A stretch of DNA of 64,000 bases from Watersipora subatra (Eukaryota > Bryozoa > Gymnolaemata > Cheilostomatida > Watersiporidae): assembly GCF_963576615.1 (NCBI RefSeq), contig NC_088715.1:50384007-50448006 (forward strand). The letters are read 5' to 3'. The position numbers and the translations under genes are program-made. The first letter of the stretch is position 1. The number at the start of each line of letters is the position of its first letter. Below are positions 12,836-27,800 of the stretch, in pieces. The notes under the pieces were generated by a model. That model ran no database searches. It saw only the letters and a list, made by a program, of their open reading frames with translations, and was not told where the DNA came from.

Positions 12836-15800
12836 GAAGCTGTAGTCTACTTCAGACCTCAAGATGGTACAGCAGCCAGCAGCCTCGAATTACTACCCAC
12901 CACACAATCAAACCAAGAGAAAGCGATGATCGGTGGAAAAGTATGGAATTAAAAACAGAAATTGTTTTATGAGAGTTATGGACAGTTATTGTTAATTAAC
13001 CTTTTTGGTGGTGTTTATCATTCCTTAACAACTTAGATATAACAAATTGTGTATTCAGCAACTCTATACATCGAGTTTAGTAAACTAACACTCTAACAGC
13101 TGCACCAGTTGATTGCCTTAGAGTATTTCTGAATAATTATGTACCTACTTATTCTTTGTGGCAACGATCACTCACACCGAACCAGACTGCCAGGGTACTA
13201 GTATATATATAATAGAGATCTCTCACGGCACACTAGACTGCCAGGGTACTAGTATATATAATAGAGATCTTTCATGGCAAACTAGACTACCAGGGTACTA
13301 GTATATATAATAGCGATCTCTCATGGCAAACTAGACTACCAGGGTACTAGTATGTATAATAGAGATCTCTCATGGCAAACTAGACTACCAGGGTACTAGT
13401 ATATATAATAGAGATCTCTCATGACAAACTAGACTACCAGGGTACTAGTATGTATAATAGAGATCTCTCATGACACACTAGACTGCCAGGGTACTAGTAT
13501 GTATAATAGAGATCTCTCATGGCAAACTAGACTACCGGGGTACTAGTATATATAATAGAGATATCTCACGACAAACTAGACTACCGGGGTACTAGTATAT
13601 ATAATAGAGATCTCTCATGGCAAACTAGACTACCGGGGTACTAGTATATATAATAGAGATATCTCACGACAAACTAGACTACCGGGGTACTAGTATATAT
13701 AATAGAGATCTCTCATGGCAAACTAGACTACCGGGGTACTAGTATATATAATAGAGATCTCTCATGACAAACTAGACTACCAGGGTACTAGTATATATAA
13801 TAGATATCTCTCATGATAAACTAGACTACCAGGGTACTAGTATGTATAATAGAGATCTCTCATGGCAAACTAGACTGCCAGGGTACTAGTATATATAATA
13901 GAGATATCTCACAACAAACTAGACTACCAGGGTACTAGTATGTATAATAGAGATCTTTCACGGCACACTAGACTACCAGGGTACTAGTATATATAATAGA
14001 GATCTCTCATGGCAAACTAGACTACCAGGGTACTAGTATGTATAATAGAGACCTCTCACGGTACACTAGACTACCAGGGTACTAGGATATATGTTAAAGA
14101 TCTCAAATGGCAAACTAGACTACCAGGGTACTAGTATGTATACATATTACATACATATTATACATAATAGAGATAACACTATATATTGTTTTCTCTCCCA
14201 AACGTGGCAAGAGAGCTAGTGATATTTTAAAAATTATCTACGAGTTTCTCACTATTCAAACCGAATTTAAAAACTTTTTATGACTAAACTTTATGTTATT
14301 TAGAATTTTTTATGTAGTACGAAGCAAAAATTTTACATAAACTCTTTACGTTATATGGAATTTGTGTTATAGGATTGCCTACTGTATTATGAGATACTAG
14401 CGAACTTCTATTCGAAACTATTTCATTAATCAGGGTGACAGTGGCTGCAAACTTGGTGCGTTATTTGCTAGATGATTTGAAATCAAAATAATCATTTATG
14501 TTGATAGACGTTATAACAGGATGTCTGAATAATCCACTGCTTTAGTTTTTTCTACGGGTTGTTTCGTAGGCCAACCAAGCCCGTTTCAATAACATGAAAT
14601 GTTTGCCCTAGAAATGCGCCTGGGGTCCGTCGTTTCGGGCTTGAGTTGTCTATTCCTTTTTTATAACTTTTGGCTTGAATAGTGTTGTTATGTGACAGAC
14701 ATAGACATGGAGAGAGTGTCGGATGAGGTCGATGTCTGCATAGTGGGAGGGGGCCCAGCTGGCATGACAGCAGCCTGCAGGTTAATGCAGCTTGCTCAGG
14801 AACATGACCGAGAGTTGCGTGTATGTCTTGTAGAGAAATCTGCAGAGATAGGTGAGTGATCTGTTTTCAGATTTTGCCGCAGTTCTATAAAATGTTAATA
14901 TATGACTAGTTTTGGAGTAATTTTTTGAATTGTTAACTTTTCTAAAGAAGTGGGTTAAAATTGTTTTTAATATTTTTCCCGAATTTTCTTAGTCTGCAGT
15001 AGCTTTTCCATATAAGAACTAGAACACTGTTTTTTTAAACTAAGATATATTTTGGGATTATCTTCTCCTATTGAATTCATTTAAGAGGGTATTCCTCCTT
15101 TGTTAGCTCGCTCGCAATGCTTGTGTACCATTCGTTTTCGATACAGGCAAGGAAAGGATTTTGATCACCCCTTCCGTGTTTTTTTTGGTTATATGAGTTA
15201 CCTTCGACCTCCAGGATTCACCTTCCTTGAGTCAACCATTATTATGACGCATTGCCCTTTGCCTTGCCTTATTAAATAACGTTTTGGGTTTAGGGGAGTA
15301 CTGACTCTTATACGAATGATTGTTACAGAGGCTTTTGTTCATATATTTTGAGAACACCTCAGACCTGCTGGAATAGATGGTCCTTTTTATGCCATATATA
15401 CTCATATATTATATGGCCTATTTTATAGATCTATACCTTATTGTGTACAACCTTTGTGTAGAATATATCCAGGTTTACATCACTTTTTTGTTTGAGTGGT
15501 AAAATGTCAACGATTTGTCTATTCATTTGGGGTTATTTTTCTTAAGCACACAAAAACACAGTTTCATTATTACCTTGTTTGTCTAAATGTTACAAAATAT
15601 TCATTTTCATAAAAAACGTAATCAACTTTGAATTTAAATGCTGTATTAACAGTTGCTTCCATTAGGAAGTGAAAGTGTATACCTTTATGTTGGAAGACGA
15701 TTTCATCTGAACCATTGATTCTGAGTATCGGAGTTCAATGTTTTATTTTATGAATAACATGAGTTGGTAATAAATAAATATTAAAGAAATTTATACACAA

Positions 15801-18800
15801 AATTATTTATTAAACATTTGTTCTGCTAGTGGTTTATATAATGGCTAATGAAAGCGTTCATTTTACTTTGACAAATGTTGTAGAATTGCTTGCCAAGCCA
15901 AGATTGAAGCAAGATATTTTATTTAGTATGTTATACTAGCTCTCTCATTCTGGATTATTGTAGGAGGACACATCCTTTCTGGAGCATGCATTGAAGCAAG
16001 GGCTCTAGAAGAACTTTTCCCAGACTGGCAAGAAAGAGGGGCACCTCTGCATACTCCTGTTACCAAAGATAAATTTTCCATTCTAACAAAAAATAGGGCT
16101 TTTCCTGTTCCAATTTTACCAGGTAATACCTGTTACCGTTTCTAGATACAGTGGAACCTCTACTTTGGAAAGGCTAAATGCAAATTTTAAAGTTACGAAA
16201 CCTCAGTTGGTAGAAATTCTGCTTCAACATGCCAACCTTGACATATCTAGATGTAAACTACCTTTCGTACTTTGTCCTGTTTGTTAGTTTCATTCTTTGG
16301 CATATTTAGTTCTTGTAGGTTTGACTTAGAACATGTCTCACTCACTTTCCTTTGCTAGTAAAAGTCATTAAATCATAAGCATTTTGACTCCATTTGTTGA
16401 AGAATTGGGAGTTATCAGGTGTTGCATGCGGGATAGGACAACTTGTCTCTAGCAATTAAAGTTCTGTGTTTTGAGATGATGACACTTTTATATGCCAATG
16501 CAAATGAATCTTTGAGGGAAGAGGGGGGTTTGCATTAAGCAAGAAATAGTAGGGATAAGTAAATTATTACATTAAATAAACAAATATCAATAATATGTTC
16601 TAAAAATTGAGCGTAAAGGAGTCACGCAAAAATATTGGTAGGGATCTAGAGTTGAACCCAGATCTGCCATTTGGCCGCAGCTATGTACAACTTATTGATT
16701 TTCCGTTGTGTTTGGCTTGCTGATTGTTGACATATTTTAGATAAAGTCTGAAATGCACTTAGCAATTGTTTGATTTTCATTATCATATTATAATATACTG
16801 TGGTTCAAAGGGAAAATCGTTACAAAATAAAATTAATATATACTACTAAAAATACTTTATATTACAATTGCTTTAATTGAAATTTGTAGATTTAGATGTT
16901 TTGTCCCAAGAGTGCTTTAAGAGCAATCATTGCAGGCCTCACCAGCAGTACTAGCATATCATCACGGGTTTTCGTTTTGCCTCCAGTGTGCTGCAATGTT
17001 TAGAATGTTTGCACTAACCACAACATAGATTAGATTAACGGCAATTAAATATTTGGATGCGGGAGGCCGGTGTTTTAAAGCACTGGTGTTTGACAAAAGG
17101 CATTGGGTTGATGGGTTAGTACTCAGCGAGGCAGAGCTTTTTCTGATGATTTTTCACTAAGCTTTTCGTAAAATCGAAATTTTTTTATAGTGCCTGACCT
17201 GGTTTAAAAATCAACCAATAGTAGCTTCAATACTGTTTTCAACAATCTTTGCCACGTTTGTTTGTCACAAAAGAATTACTTTAATGGGTAGTTTATTATT
17301 TTTGGTAACTTTCGACTAAAAAGTGGAATTATCATTCACACAATTAGCCCAACACACTAATACATACCTATGCCCGGTGCAAGCACCAATACATTGTATT
17401 TAGACTCTACCTGATAGGGAGGATGGGCTCAACACTGGTGTCTGCATATATATGGGAGTTGTTCGCCTACGTAGTCTGATATTTTTCCTCAGGAACAAGA
17501 TATGAATACTGTAAATCCTTGTCTATAAGCCACACCTGTGATCCTAAAATTTTGTTTAAGGGTTTGGGGTTTGGCTTATATACGCAGTCTAAAAAGTATA
17601 TCTGTAAAACTCTCATTACGTTCAGGTTTAAGGTACCTTTTAGAATGTGCAAATGCTAGAAATAATTTATTCAAATATGAAATATTCAGTTGGCCTACTT
17701 GTACTGACGTAATGAGATCATTAGTCGTTGTCACTGTCATGCGGAATCTCTAGCAGTTGGTTACATTTTGTTGGGTTGCTTTTCGTTGATGCCAAAACAG
17801 CCTTTCAATTGTTACTGTCCAAATCTACATTCACAACTTCAAATTTAAACGCAGCATCATATTTGGCTGGTGACATGTTACAAAATGTGCTCGCCGGTTG
17901 CGGTACTTCTTTGCTGTACGGTAGTTTGCTAAAGACTTAACACGTATCCCCGTATTCAATCCCCAACTCTGCCTCCTTACCTCGATTTGTTGACATCGTG
18001 TATGGTGAGATGATGAGTTATGTCAGCCTGTGAATGACTGTTAGCGTCTGCTTCAATAAGTAAATTTTTTAGTCTTTTATTATATTATAATCTTAATTTA
18101 TTTTAATTCACTCGTCGTTTCAAGAACAAAATATTTAATATCGTTATAGTGGCACAGTTGGTTATATGAAACTAGCTGTCTACTAGCGCAATTTTCAATT
18201 TTTGGAAACATTTGTCTCACCAATTTTTGATCTCAATGTTTATGATACAATATTGGCACTGCATGATCCATCCTATTCGCTGCCACCCAATCTATTTTTT
18301 TGTTATTTATGTTTTTTTCAGCATTTTAGGTCAAGACGAAGCCGGCTATATGACTCAAGTTGAATTACTGTGAGACCATACAAGGGCTATTTAGTTATAA
18401 TCTAGTAATAACTAAATTGCCCTCCCTAACGTACATTGAAGTGGATGATGTGAAATGTTTGGGTGGTTGTAGGAATGCCCGTTTATAATCATGGGAACTA
18501 TTTGGTGAGACTCGGTAATCTAGTCAAATGGCTGGGAGAGCAGGCGGAAGAACTGGGAGTTGAGATATACCCTGGCACTGCTGCCTCTGAGGTGCTCTAT
18601 CATGAAGATGGTAGCGTTAAGGGAATCGCTACAAATGATGTTGGCATCGCAAAAGATGGTTCTCCAAAGGTGGGAGGCTACTTTCCTCTGGTTATGCACA
18701 TAGAGTAGGCCCTTAAAATACATTGAGATACGAGTGTCTCAACATACGATCGATTTGAGATACGAAGAAAATTTCAAACAAATCTTTGCTGTGAGATACG

Positions 18801-21800
18801 AAACAAATTTAAGATATGAGCATGCGAGGCAACTCTCGATACGGCTGCTAGGTGATTAACGATGGGAGAGGCTGTTTATGAGAACAGCATCCCTCAGGCT
18901 TTCTTGTCAAGCGGTTTAAAGAAGTCTTTAAAAGGTCAGCTTAAAATGAAAGTGAAAAGAAGTCAGAAAGAGCCCGGAAAAAAATTAGAGTTAAGTTTCG
19001 TATAACTTGAGATTAAAACTTATTTTTAAGTGTGTGTGTTTGCGTGTGTGTTTGCAGGTGTGTTTGTTAAGTTCATTTAAGTTAAATTTTAAGTTCGTGT
19101 TATGTTACTTTTTGTCACAAAAGTGTAGTGTATTGAGAGTGTTGCTCTTAGGTATTATCCGCTACCATCTGTCTCGAAGGTATTAACTACATACAGTATT
19201 GTACATATTAATGTCACATTTTATTGCCAATCATATCCACTTGATAGGCATTTGTTATTTTATGAGCTTTGATATTGAATTAGGACAATTAAAACAGTTT
19301 TTTCATTGTAATATGATGTTTTTAGTTGTTCATTTTTCAAAAGGTGAGAATGGATTAATTTCTTATTTAGTTATTTGATATAGGATAATGTGATTTGAGA
19401 TACGAGTGAACTGACTTATGAGATCGGCAGCGGAACGCATTAAGACCGTGTGTCAAGGTATGACCGTATTTGGCCGTAGTTTTTTGTAGTTGGTACATGT
19501 GTCTGCAGATCATCATTTGTGATAAACCTATCAGTCAAGCTAAGAAATGTTAATATCGATCAATTTGTGGCTATGTGACGCCAACTTAAGAGCTTGCTAA
19601 AGTGTTAGTAGTTGACCGACTGATTGGAACCAGACTAAGAACCGCTGCTCTGGATGATTACATTGATGTAACATTGTATTTTTCGTTCTTTTTGGTCTTA
19701 CTAGAGGTTAACTATCCTCTTCATGCTGTTTTGGTGACTTTTCAATAGAAATTTGCAATTCTTTGTTAGAACGAATATGTTCATTAAATATTCCTAGCTG
19801 TAAAAGCTGCTTTTCTAGTAATTTATTGTATTCAAGAGAAGACAACTACTTATTAGAATATAGTACCATTTTATACATACAGTCTTTTAATGACACGACA
19901 TGCCCTTTAGGACTCTTTTGAGAGAGGAATGGAACTGCACGCAAAAGTAACAATTTTTGGTGAGGGATGCCACGGGCAGCTCGCCAAAACTCTTTACAAC
20001 AAACTGGACCTCAGAAAGAACTGTGAAGTACAAACATATGGCATAGGTAAGCTTGCATCTCTTGCATATATCGTCTTATCTTTACATATATTTGTTTTGC
20101 TGGAGTTTTTTTATAACATCTCAGAGTTGGTGTAGTTGTGAAGCCACCATTAATATTGCTACATTCATACTAAGGAATAAAAATAAAAGCTTTTGTAGTG
20201 CAACTAATTATGGAATTGGGAGTTATCAACTCTTGACATCAGCAGTTTGCATGGGCTGATAACTCTACTTATTTTATAATATTCTTTTTATTTTACTCTA
20301 ATTTTTTGTTAAAGAATATATTTTAGGATTTAATCAACAAGTACAAAGATATTTTATATGAAACTTTTCTTAGGTTCTCTAAATGCTAACACGTACCATA
20401 TTACTCACTGAACCCAATCGTGGATGATAGCAACTATAAATGCCAGTTCTGTATTTTTGTTTATTGAAAACAAAAATATTGTTGTTTCTTGTATTTATTG
20501 TTTATTGGCTGTTATATTTTGTCATCATTTAGGCTCTAAAGTTGGTTTCATCATTTAGTTTTGTGACATGTGGTTTCAATGCCGACTTTCTGATCCATCC
20601 AAAACACGTTCAAATATTGACATAAAATGCCTAAGACACATTCAATTCTTTAGTTTTATTGTCGTACTTACACATTGTGAAATTGTTTAGAGTTGTCATG
20701 TCTGGTGCACTCTTTTTGACAGGGAACAAGCTTTTATTCCTTTAAAAACATTTTATGGCGAATCTCACTAATGCCAACAAAAATGTTATACACACAAATG
20801 AGTCTTTTTCAAGAAAACTGTATTTCTATCAGTCTATATTCGATAAAATGAACTACCAAAGTTCTTTTGAATCCATATAGACAGTCGTTTGTAAAAAGTT
20901 TTATTATTATTTATTTTGTTACTCTTTTTATTGTCGTCAACAATGTGTTGTCAGGTTTCAAGGAGTTATGGGAGATTTCTCCGGAGCACCACGTGCCAGG
21001 AATGGTGGAACACTCCGTTGGCTGGCCCCTAAATCTCACCACATATGCAGGCACATTTCTCTATCACCTCGGGCCTGAAGAAGGAGATAATCTTATTGCT
21101 GTCGGCATGGTGGTGAGTAACCATATACAGTAGACGCTCCTATAACGTACGTTCCAAATAATGTAAAATATTTATGGGAAGTTTTTGCTTCCTACTAGGT
21201 GAAGGATTTCATAAAATGTAAAATGCCAAGTTGGACAAGTTCTCAAATTTGATGGGAACGTTAATCTATCTTGCCACACTTGCGAAAGAAAAAATTTCAT
21301 GTGTTAGCATTGTACCTATTATGTATACAACCTTTGCAACAATCTAGTTCGTTGTGATAGATCGCCAAATGTGTCAACAAAACAAAGTATACGGTAGCTG
21401 CGCATTGTTCATAAATACAAAAGCGATTTATTGGTGCTGATGTTATAGCGTTGGTCCACCAATCCGAATGTCACAAGTTAGAGTATCGTCAAAAGTTCTC
21501 TTCTATTCTAACATTGACCCCTGAATACAGATAGACGATGAACAGTTTGTGCCGCTTTTTGTAAAATATTTTGTGGCTTTGGTGAAGATAGAGTATACTT
21601 TGATGTTTTGGAAAATAAGCAAATCGTTAGAGATGTGCTCTCCCATCAAGTTATTGTGGAATTACCGCAATAATCGTCTAGTGAGATCGATCACAATAAG
21701 GAGCAAAGTTGGTTGACGCAAACTAATAATGCTACAAGTACGACCCACAGATTAAAAATGTTAAATCAAGTTTTTACTTTTTGTATGGCCAAAGGGGAGA

Positions 21801-24800
21801 GTTTGGAAAGATCTTTGAACGGATCATTAGGCAATTTAGATGTGTTTTACTGTTCATATAACGTAAAATCCCTATGATGTAAAAGTTGCTGGAGCACGTA
21901 CTATTGTCAGTTTGGCCTTTTTCTGGTTTCCATTAAGGTCGGTCGTGAGGTGACTTGAGGTGACACGTTTTGCAGGTTGGACTGGATTATACCAACCCTT
22001 ACTTATCACCATTTAAAGAGTTTCAGAAATTCAAACACCATCCCTCTGTGAGGAAATACTTTGAGAATGGACAGAGAATAGGTTATGGTGAGCTGTTCAT
22101 TTAGTCGCTGATATGTAGTCGCTGATATGTAGTCACTGATATGTAGTCGCTGATATGTAGTCACTGATATCTAGGTACTGAGATGCCTTGCTTTATGCTT
22201 GTTAATAGCTGGTTTTATAGCTGACATGCATTCAGATAGCACAATTTTGCATAGTTTTCCACATTGAGTGCAGATGTATTTGTCACAATTGCCATATGAT
22301 GTTTTGTATGTCGTGTGCTTTGATCTCTGGTATGTTTGATGATGAGTCAACAGACATGATTCTCATATGTATATTTTTTATTGTACTTGTTAGTATGTTT
22401 GGCTTTTCCGCTCATAAATACAGAATTTCAACACCTTTTTCTCTAGGAATTGTCTGACCTTACTATTGCGTCCCTCAATGGTAATTACTTGACTACAGGT
22501 AGTTTCCATTAAGCTGTTATTTTATATCGTAGGATGTAAATTGCACACAGTTGTATTCACGTAACAACGGAGAAGAATACTAGACGTATCTCATGGCGTT
22601 CGTCATATTTCAAGTTTTTGTTGCTAGCGACGTTTCTGATTTTCATTTTGTAATCGAAAAAGCAGTTTGAAAACAAGATTCTTCATTTTATATGCATGCA
22701 ACTTTATAAATGTTAAAAACCTTCTGGGCAAATTTCGATCATCGCTAAGCCACTTTCAGACATAGCTAATTATAATAATATAATTTACGGACATATCGCA
22801 ATAGATTCTTTAGCTGGGGCTGCCATAAGGAAAATAAAACCAATATTTTTGTTGATTAGGTGCTCTACAACGTGTTTGACGAAAATGTGTCCATTTGTTG
22901 CAGGAGCTAGGGCTCTTAATGAAGGAGGCCTGCAGTCTATTCCCACACTAGCCTTTCCAGGAGGCTGTCTCATCGGCTGTAGCCCTGGCTTCATGAATGT
23001 TGCTAAAATAAAAGGCACTCACAATGCGATGAAGTCAGCGTTGTTAGCAGCTGAGAGTGTATTTGACACTATAGCCCATCACAGCGAGGACTCGAAAACA
23101 GCTGGTAAACACTTATTTTATTCTTATTACCTAGTAGCAGTAACCTCAGCTGCCTGGAATTCCTTTTCTCCTCAATGAGATAATCTACAGGTGGGTGTTT
23201 CAAAGCCTGGTTCTCCGGAGACAGACGGAGTTTTAAAACCGAATATTTTTATCGATTTGATGGAAGGCGCAGAACATATGACTGTGAAATTTGGATAAAC
23301 TCGGGCATAAAACTTTGAGAACGCACACACTGACAGCGTGACATTTATTGGTATATATTGTGTTTATTTGATATTTTATTCTGCAAAAGGACAGGTTGGA
23401 TGCGCTATAAATTTGTTCATTTAAACCCATTAAAAATTTATTTTGACGCAAGTTTTTAGTAGTCTGGCCTGATGAAAGTTGTTAGTTCCGGGGATTTTTG
23501 ATTGAACAACTTTTAGTCTGGCAGGCGTTTGTATCATACAGTAAAGCATTACTCTGCAGCTAATCAGGTGGTGTCTTTAGAAAAACTACAAACTTATTTG
23601 TAATTTAACGTTACATTCCTGTTGACCAACTATTGTACATCTTGCTGACCAACATGCATGGAGCTGCTGGTATGACATGTACCATAAATTTTGGCGTATA
23701 AGTGAAAAATTGACTCGAAATTTCAAGCTTAAAAGTCCATCCTCAATTTTTATGGTAGGAACATTTTTCATGACTTGGGTTGTAGTGAAATTCAAAATAA
23801 AAAAACATCTCAAATCAAAATTATGTGACATGGCATATAGGGATTTGTTTATCCTACCCAACTTGAGATGGATCAAACATAAAGTCCCATTCTTCACCGT
23901 TCAAATTGTCATCGTTTGGATTCTGTTCTGGAATAACTTTTTTTTCGAATTTGACATGCTTTTGTAATATCTGTCTACAAGCCCACCCTTTGGTAATTCA
24001 TTTGCCACACCCACTATCATCCATTACTCCTCTTTCTTGTACATGAATCGCGATCCCTGACAGACAACCGTCTTGTGGCATGACATTTCTGTTAGAAACA
24101 CACATTTTATCAAAGGCGGCAGGTTTATTATTTTGGCCGGCCAAAGAATTAAACCTGATTTTTAAAGACTTCGCCATCGTAAGGCGAACCAATAAGATGG
24201 TGAAGTTTTGTTTCCGTGCCTTGTGGTCTACACTAGAACTGTTGTCTTTCGTTCTTTTATTAATTGTTGTTCGAATTGCCGATGACAAAAAAGCATGGGC
24301 ATTTTTAAACCAAACTTTAGACGTTGACTTATACACCAGGTCAACTTATATGCCATATTTTACAGTATTGCCTCCAGCTGGAACTGAATCATTGGCTAGT
24401 TATTGCTATCCTTAACTGCTAATCATCCCCTCACTAGTATACACTAGTTAGTTGTAGAGGATTTTAGCTTGTTTGATATTATCTCCCTTTTTACTATTCA
24501 GGTCTCCTAAACTGACAAGAGGAAAAAACTCCCAAATATTTAATAAGCTTTGATACCATATAATATATGGTATATCATATATGATCTGAATTTGCTGTTT
24601 TCAATAATGTTAGTAGCTCACTGTATTTCTATTGAATATCTTGTGAAAAGGTTAAACCAGTGACTTTAACGCAGCTTGAATTAAATTGTCATGTGGATTT
24701 CCAAGGAATCTTAGTTCATTTTTTCATTTTAATTGGTACGAGACATTCACTGTGTTTTCTTGTTATGAATAGGTTCGGAGCTGCCCAATGTTGACGAATT

Positions 24801-27800
24801 GCCACCCTATTGTTTCAACAACTCTAAGTTGCACTATAAATCTTTCCAAGATTCGGTATGCATCTCTGAAAACAAAGCTTGTGAAAGTGAACTCGCTTGC
24901 AGGTCAAGGTCACTTTTCAGTTCAGGCGTAGTCAAATAGTTGCACTAAAAAGTAATTATTTCACCATCATTATATGAGCAACCCATATTTTGCATGTAAA
25001 CACTTGTGTAAAGGAAAAAATGTCAAGCAGAAACAATTGTGAGTAGCTGTAAAGTGTTTTCATAGCAGAGACTCGTGTGGTTGTGTGAGGAAATTTTTTT
25101 ACCTCCACTGGGGAGAGCTTACTCAAAGATTATTGATTTAGAGCCATCAGTGGTGAGCGTTTCTAAGGTAATGAAGAACCGTCATAGCAAATGTCTTCAC
25201 ACTAGTTTATCAAAGTGAAATGGTTTCTAATGCGTTTGGGTTTTACCGTTTTGATGATTTGTAATGGGCGTAACTCCAAACCCATTTGAGGCACAGAAAC
25301 GTTATGAATAATACCGCTTTTAGTGTACCAAATTCCTCTCTTTATTCACACTAGTAGTTAGTCTCTGTCGTCATCACAGGTCTCTTCCCTGAGAACTACG
25401 AGGAGTCAGTCAAAAACTCTTGGATCTGGAAAGACTTGAAAAAGGTTCGCAATGCACGACCATCATTTCACACACCCCTCGGTTCGTATTCTTGAGTTCT
25501 ATTGGCTCTGACATTTTTTTTACTACTTCATTTTATGAAATGCGATGAATACTTTGCAGTTTGTCAGTGTTATAGTGAGGTGTCATTACGAATGTCATAT
25601 GTGATTACAAGCTACTGATCAATCTGAAATCTATATGAGTGGCTACAGTCTGGTGTATGGAATGTAATTCAATTCGCAGTTGAATATAGATTAGGCTGGT
25701 TAGAAATTGTTTGAATTTATTCTCTAAACACCGTGTAAACATATGAGTACCAGATGCTGATGCGATGGTATATTTATATCACTTATAAACAATACTAGCT
25801 GCGCTACCCGGCATTGCCTGGGGGTTAAAAATCAGCTTATAAACAATGAGAGTTGCCTGTCACCTGCTATTAGCCTGGCACATTGTCAATAGATAATTTG
25901 AGTAAGCTCACTAATAAGAGCGTATTTGCTCTCATATAGCGACATATATCTCCTAGCAAATCTTTCAAGCTCGTGTGGCTGAATTGGTAAGACGTCGGAC
26001 TGGTGAATAGAAAGTTTCGAGATCAAATCATCTGCTTTACGGATTTTTTCTTCCAAGATTTTATTAGCTACAGATGTACGTATACAACGACGGTCAAATA
26101 TACAAACTTTGAGAAATATATATATATAGATGCACGACTGCTGACCTCATTTGTGGAGAAGTGTGGGCATGTCCTTTTCTTCTGAGCATTTTAACCTCGA
26201 TCAAGTTTGGGTGATTTTACTGTTGAAACATCTTGGCTTGCTTGCGCGGAAACTGATACATCCTGTTGGGTCTCTACACATTATTGATAGTATAGGCAAA
26301 CTCAAACATACGAGGTTAATCGATTCTGATATTTACTATCCATGTCAAGATCTTATGTTGGAGCAGCGACTTTTATGAGAATACATTGGGTTTAGCTCGA
26401 GTTGTTCTACACCTTGAAAACATTTAGCTTCATGTACACGTAATTACATATGGTGTTAAAGCTCGTCCATATAAAATAGAAGTGAAAATCAAATTGTATG
26501 TAGATAAGCTGTGCAAATACATTAAGAATCAATAAAAATAAGTTACTGGTAATATCCTGTATGTTAGGGACACGCGGAGAGGGCAGGCGTAGCGATACAG
26601 GACATAGATGGCGTATAGCTAAAGGCTGCAACAGAAATAAGGAGCCGGAACTAATTTTGTTTGATTCATAGCAGGGGATCAGAGCGGAGCTTGATTTTAA
26701 AAACCATCGATCAGATTTAACAAACGCTTTTTAGGTGTCTGAGGTAGAACCTGAAAATATCCTTAAAACTCAAAAAGTTTCATCCTTTAGTTCTTTTATA
26801 AAGTTCACTCTACAGGAATTTTATAAATTAGTATGATTTATTTATGTGTAATTTATTAAAATGGATTTAAAATGTGTTTTTAATCATCACTTGCAACCTC
26901 TTCATTGTCATTGGTTTCGGGCTTTAATTTCTTCTCATCACGGTCACTTTTCCTTCATGATTACTACTAGACAGCTTCTGAGAGCCTTCAAAGAATTGAT
27001 CCAAAAATGTTTGTTCAGGTTCTTTTTGTTGGTTGTTTTAATTTTAAGAAAAGCATAGCCTACCGCTTTTTTACAACTTCCACTATTTGCAGTCGTCTTC
27101 CTATGATCTGTGGTTTTCTACTTAAAAAAGGAAGGTATGAAGCATCGTTTCATATTTTTTAAGCTTAAACTAACTATCCGCGGGTGAACTACATCCATAT
27201 GTGCCAATTTACAAAACTTAATGTGTCAACAGATTTTGAAATCTTATTTTGGGATTTAGTATTAAGTATTAGTCCAAATTACATGCCTAATTAACAAATC
27301 CTTATACGGAGGAGATTGCGAGTCAAGGTTTGACTGGTTTTTCACCTTTGTAAAAAATAATACCCATGCTGATTGTCTTTAATTGGCTAATGAAGTCGCC
27401 TGCAATAGTTGTTTATTGGCTAATGAAGGTACATGCTTATGGTATTTCTCATCAACCATTTTTCTATTTTCATCGGATGGTACAGACTATTGTAATTGCA
27501 GTCTTTTCATTTGATATAAGATTCAGAAAAACAGCTCCCTTTGTGCTGCAGAATCGCACCAATGAAATACAAGCACAAGAGTGGCGCACTCCAAATTAAC
27601 TTTTACATGATGATCCTAACATTGGTGCCTTTGGAAACATGTGAAAAACATACCATTTTTGGCATCAATACAAAGCATGCGCTTTTGTGACACCCAGTAA
27701 ACACAACACTTGAGTTTATCATGAAAATTCAGCTGATATGAATTGGAAAACTTCACTCGTCTGCACTATATTAATCTCATCTCTCACCACCTTTTTATTC

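Noticed and set aside
12772..12972. Open frame as a separate 66-residue protein or the ETFDH start
   Set aside because: It opens with TTG, not ATG, and has no in-frame ATG. Only the part after the acceptor at 12835 and before the donor at 12941 fits ETFDH.
13182..14140. Regular 49-bp array as a CRISPR
   Set aside because: Units are contiguous with no unique spacers and the whole unit repeats, in a eukaryotic intron. It is a satellite.
23586..24415. Four overlapping open frames of about 100 codons on both strands
   Set aside because: None has splice support or recognisable similarity. The interval behaves as a DNA-transposon remnant inside ETFDH intron 8.
25966..26035. True tRNA gene
   Set aside because: The A box is good, but the B box is degenerate and no cloverleaf with paired acceptor stem forms. 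It is part of a SINE-like repeat with a second copy.
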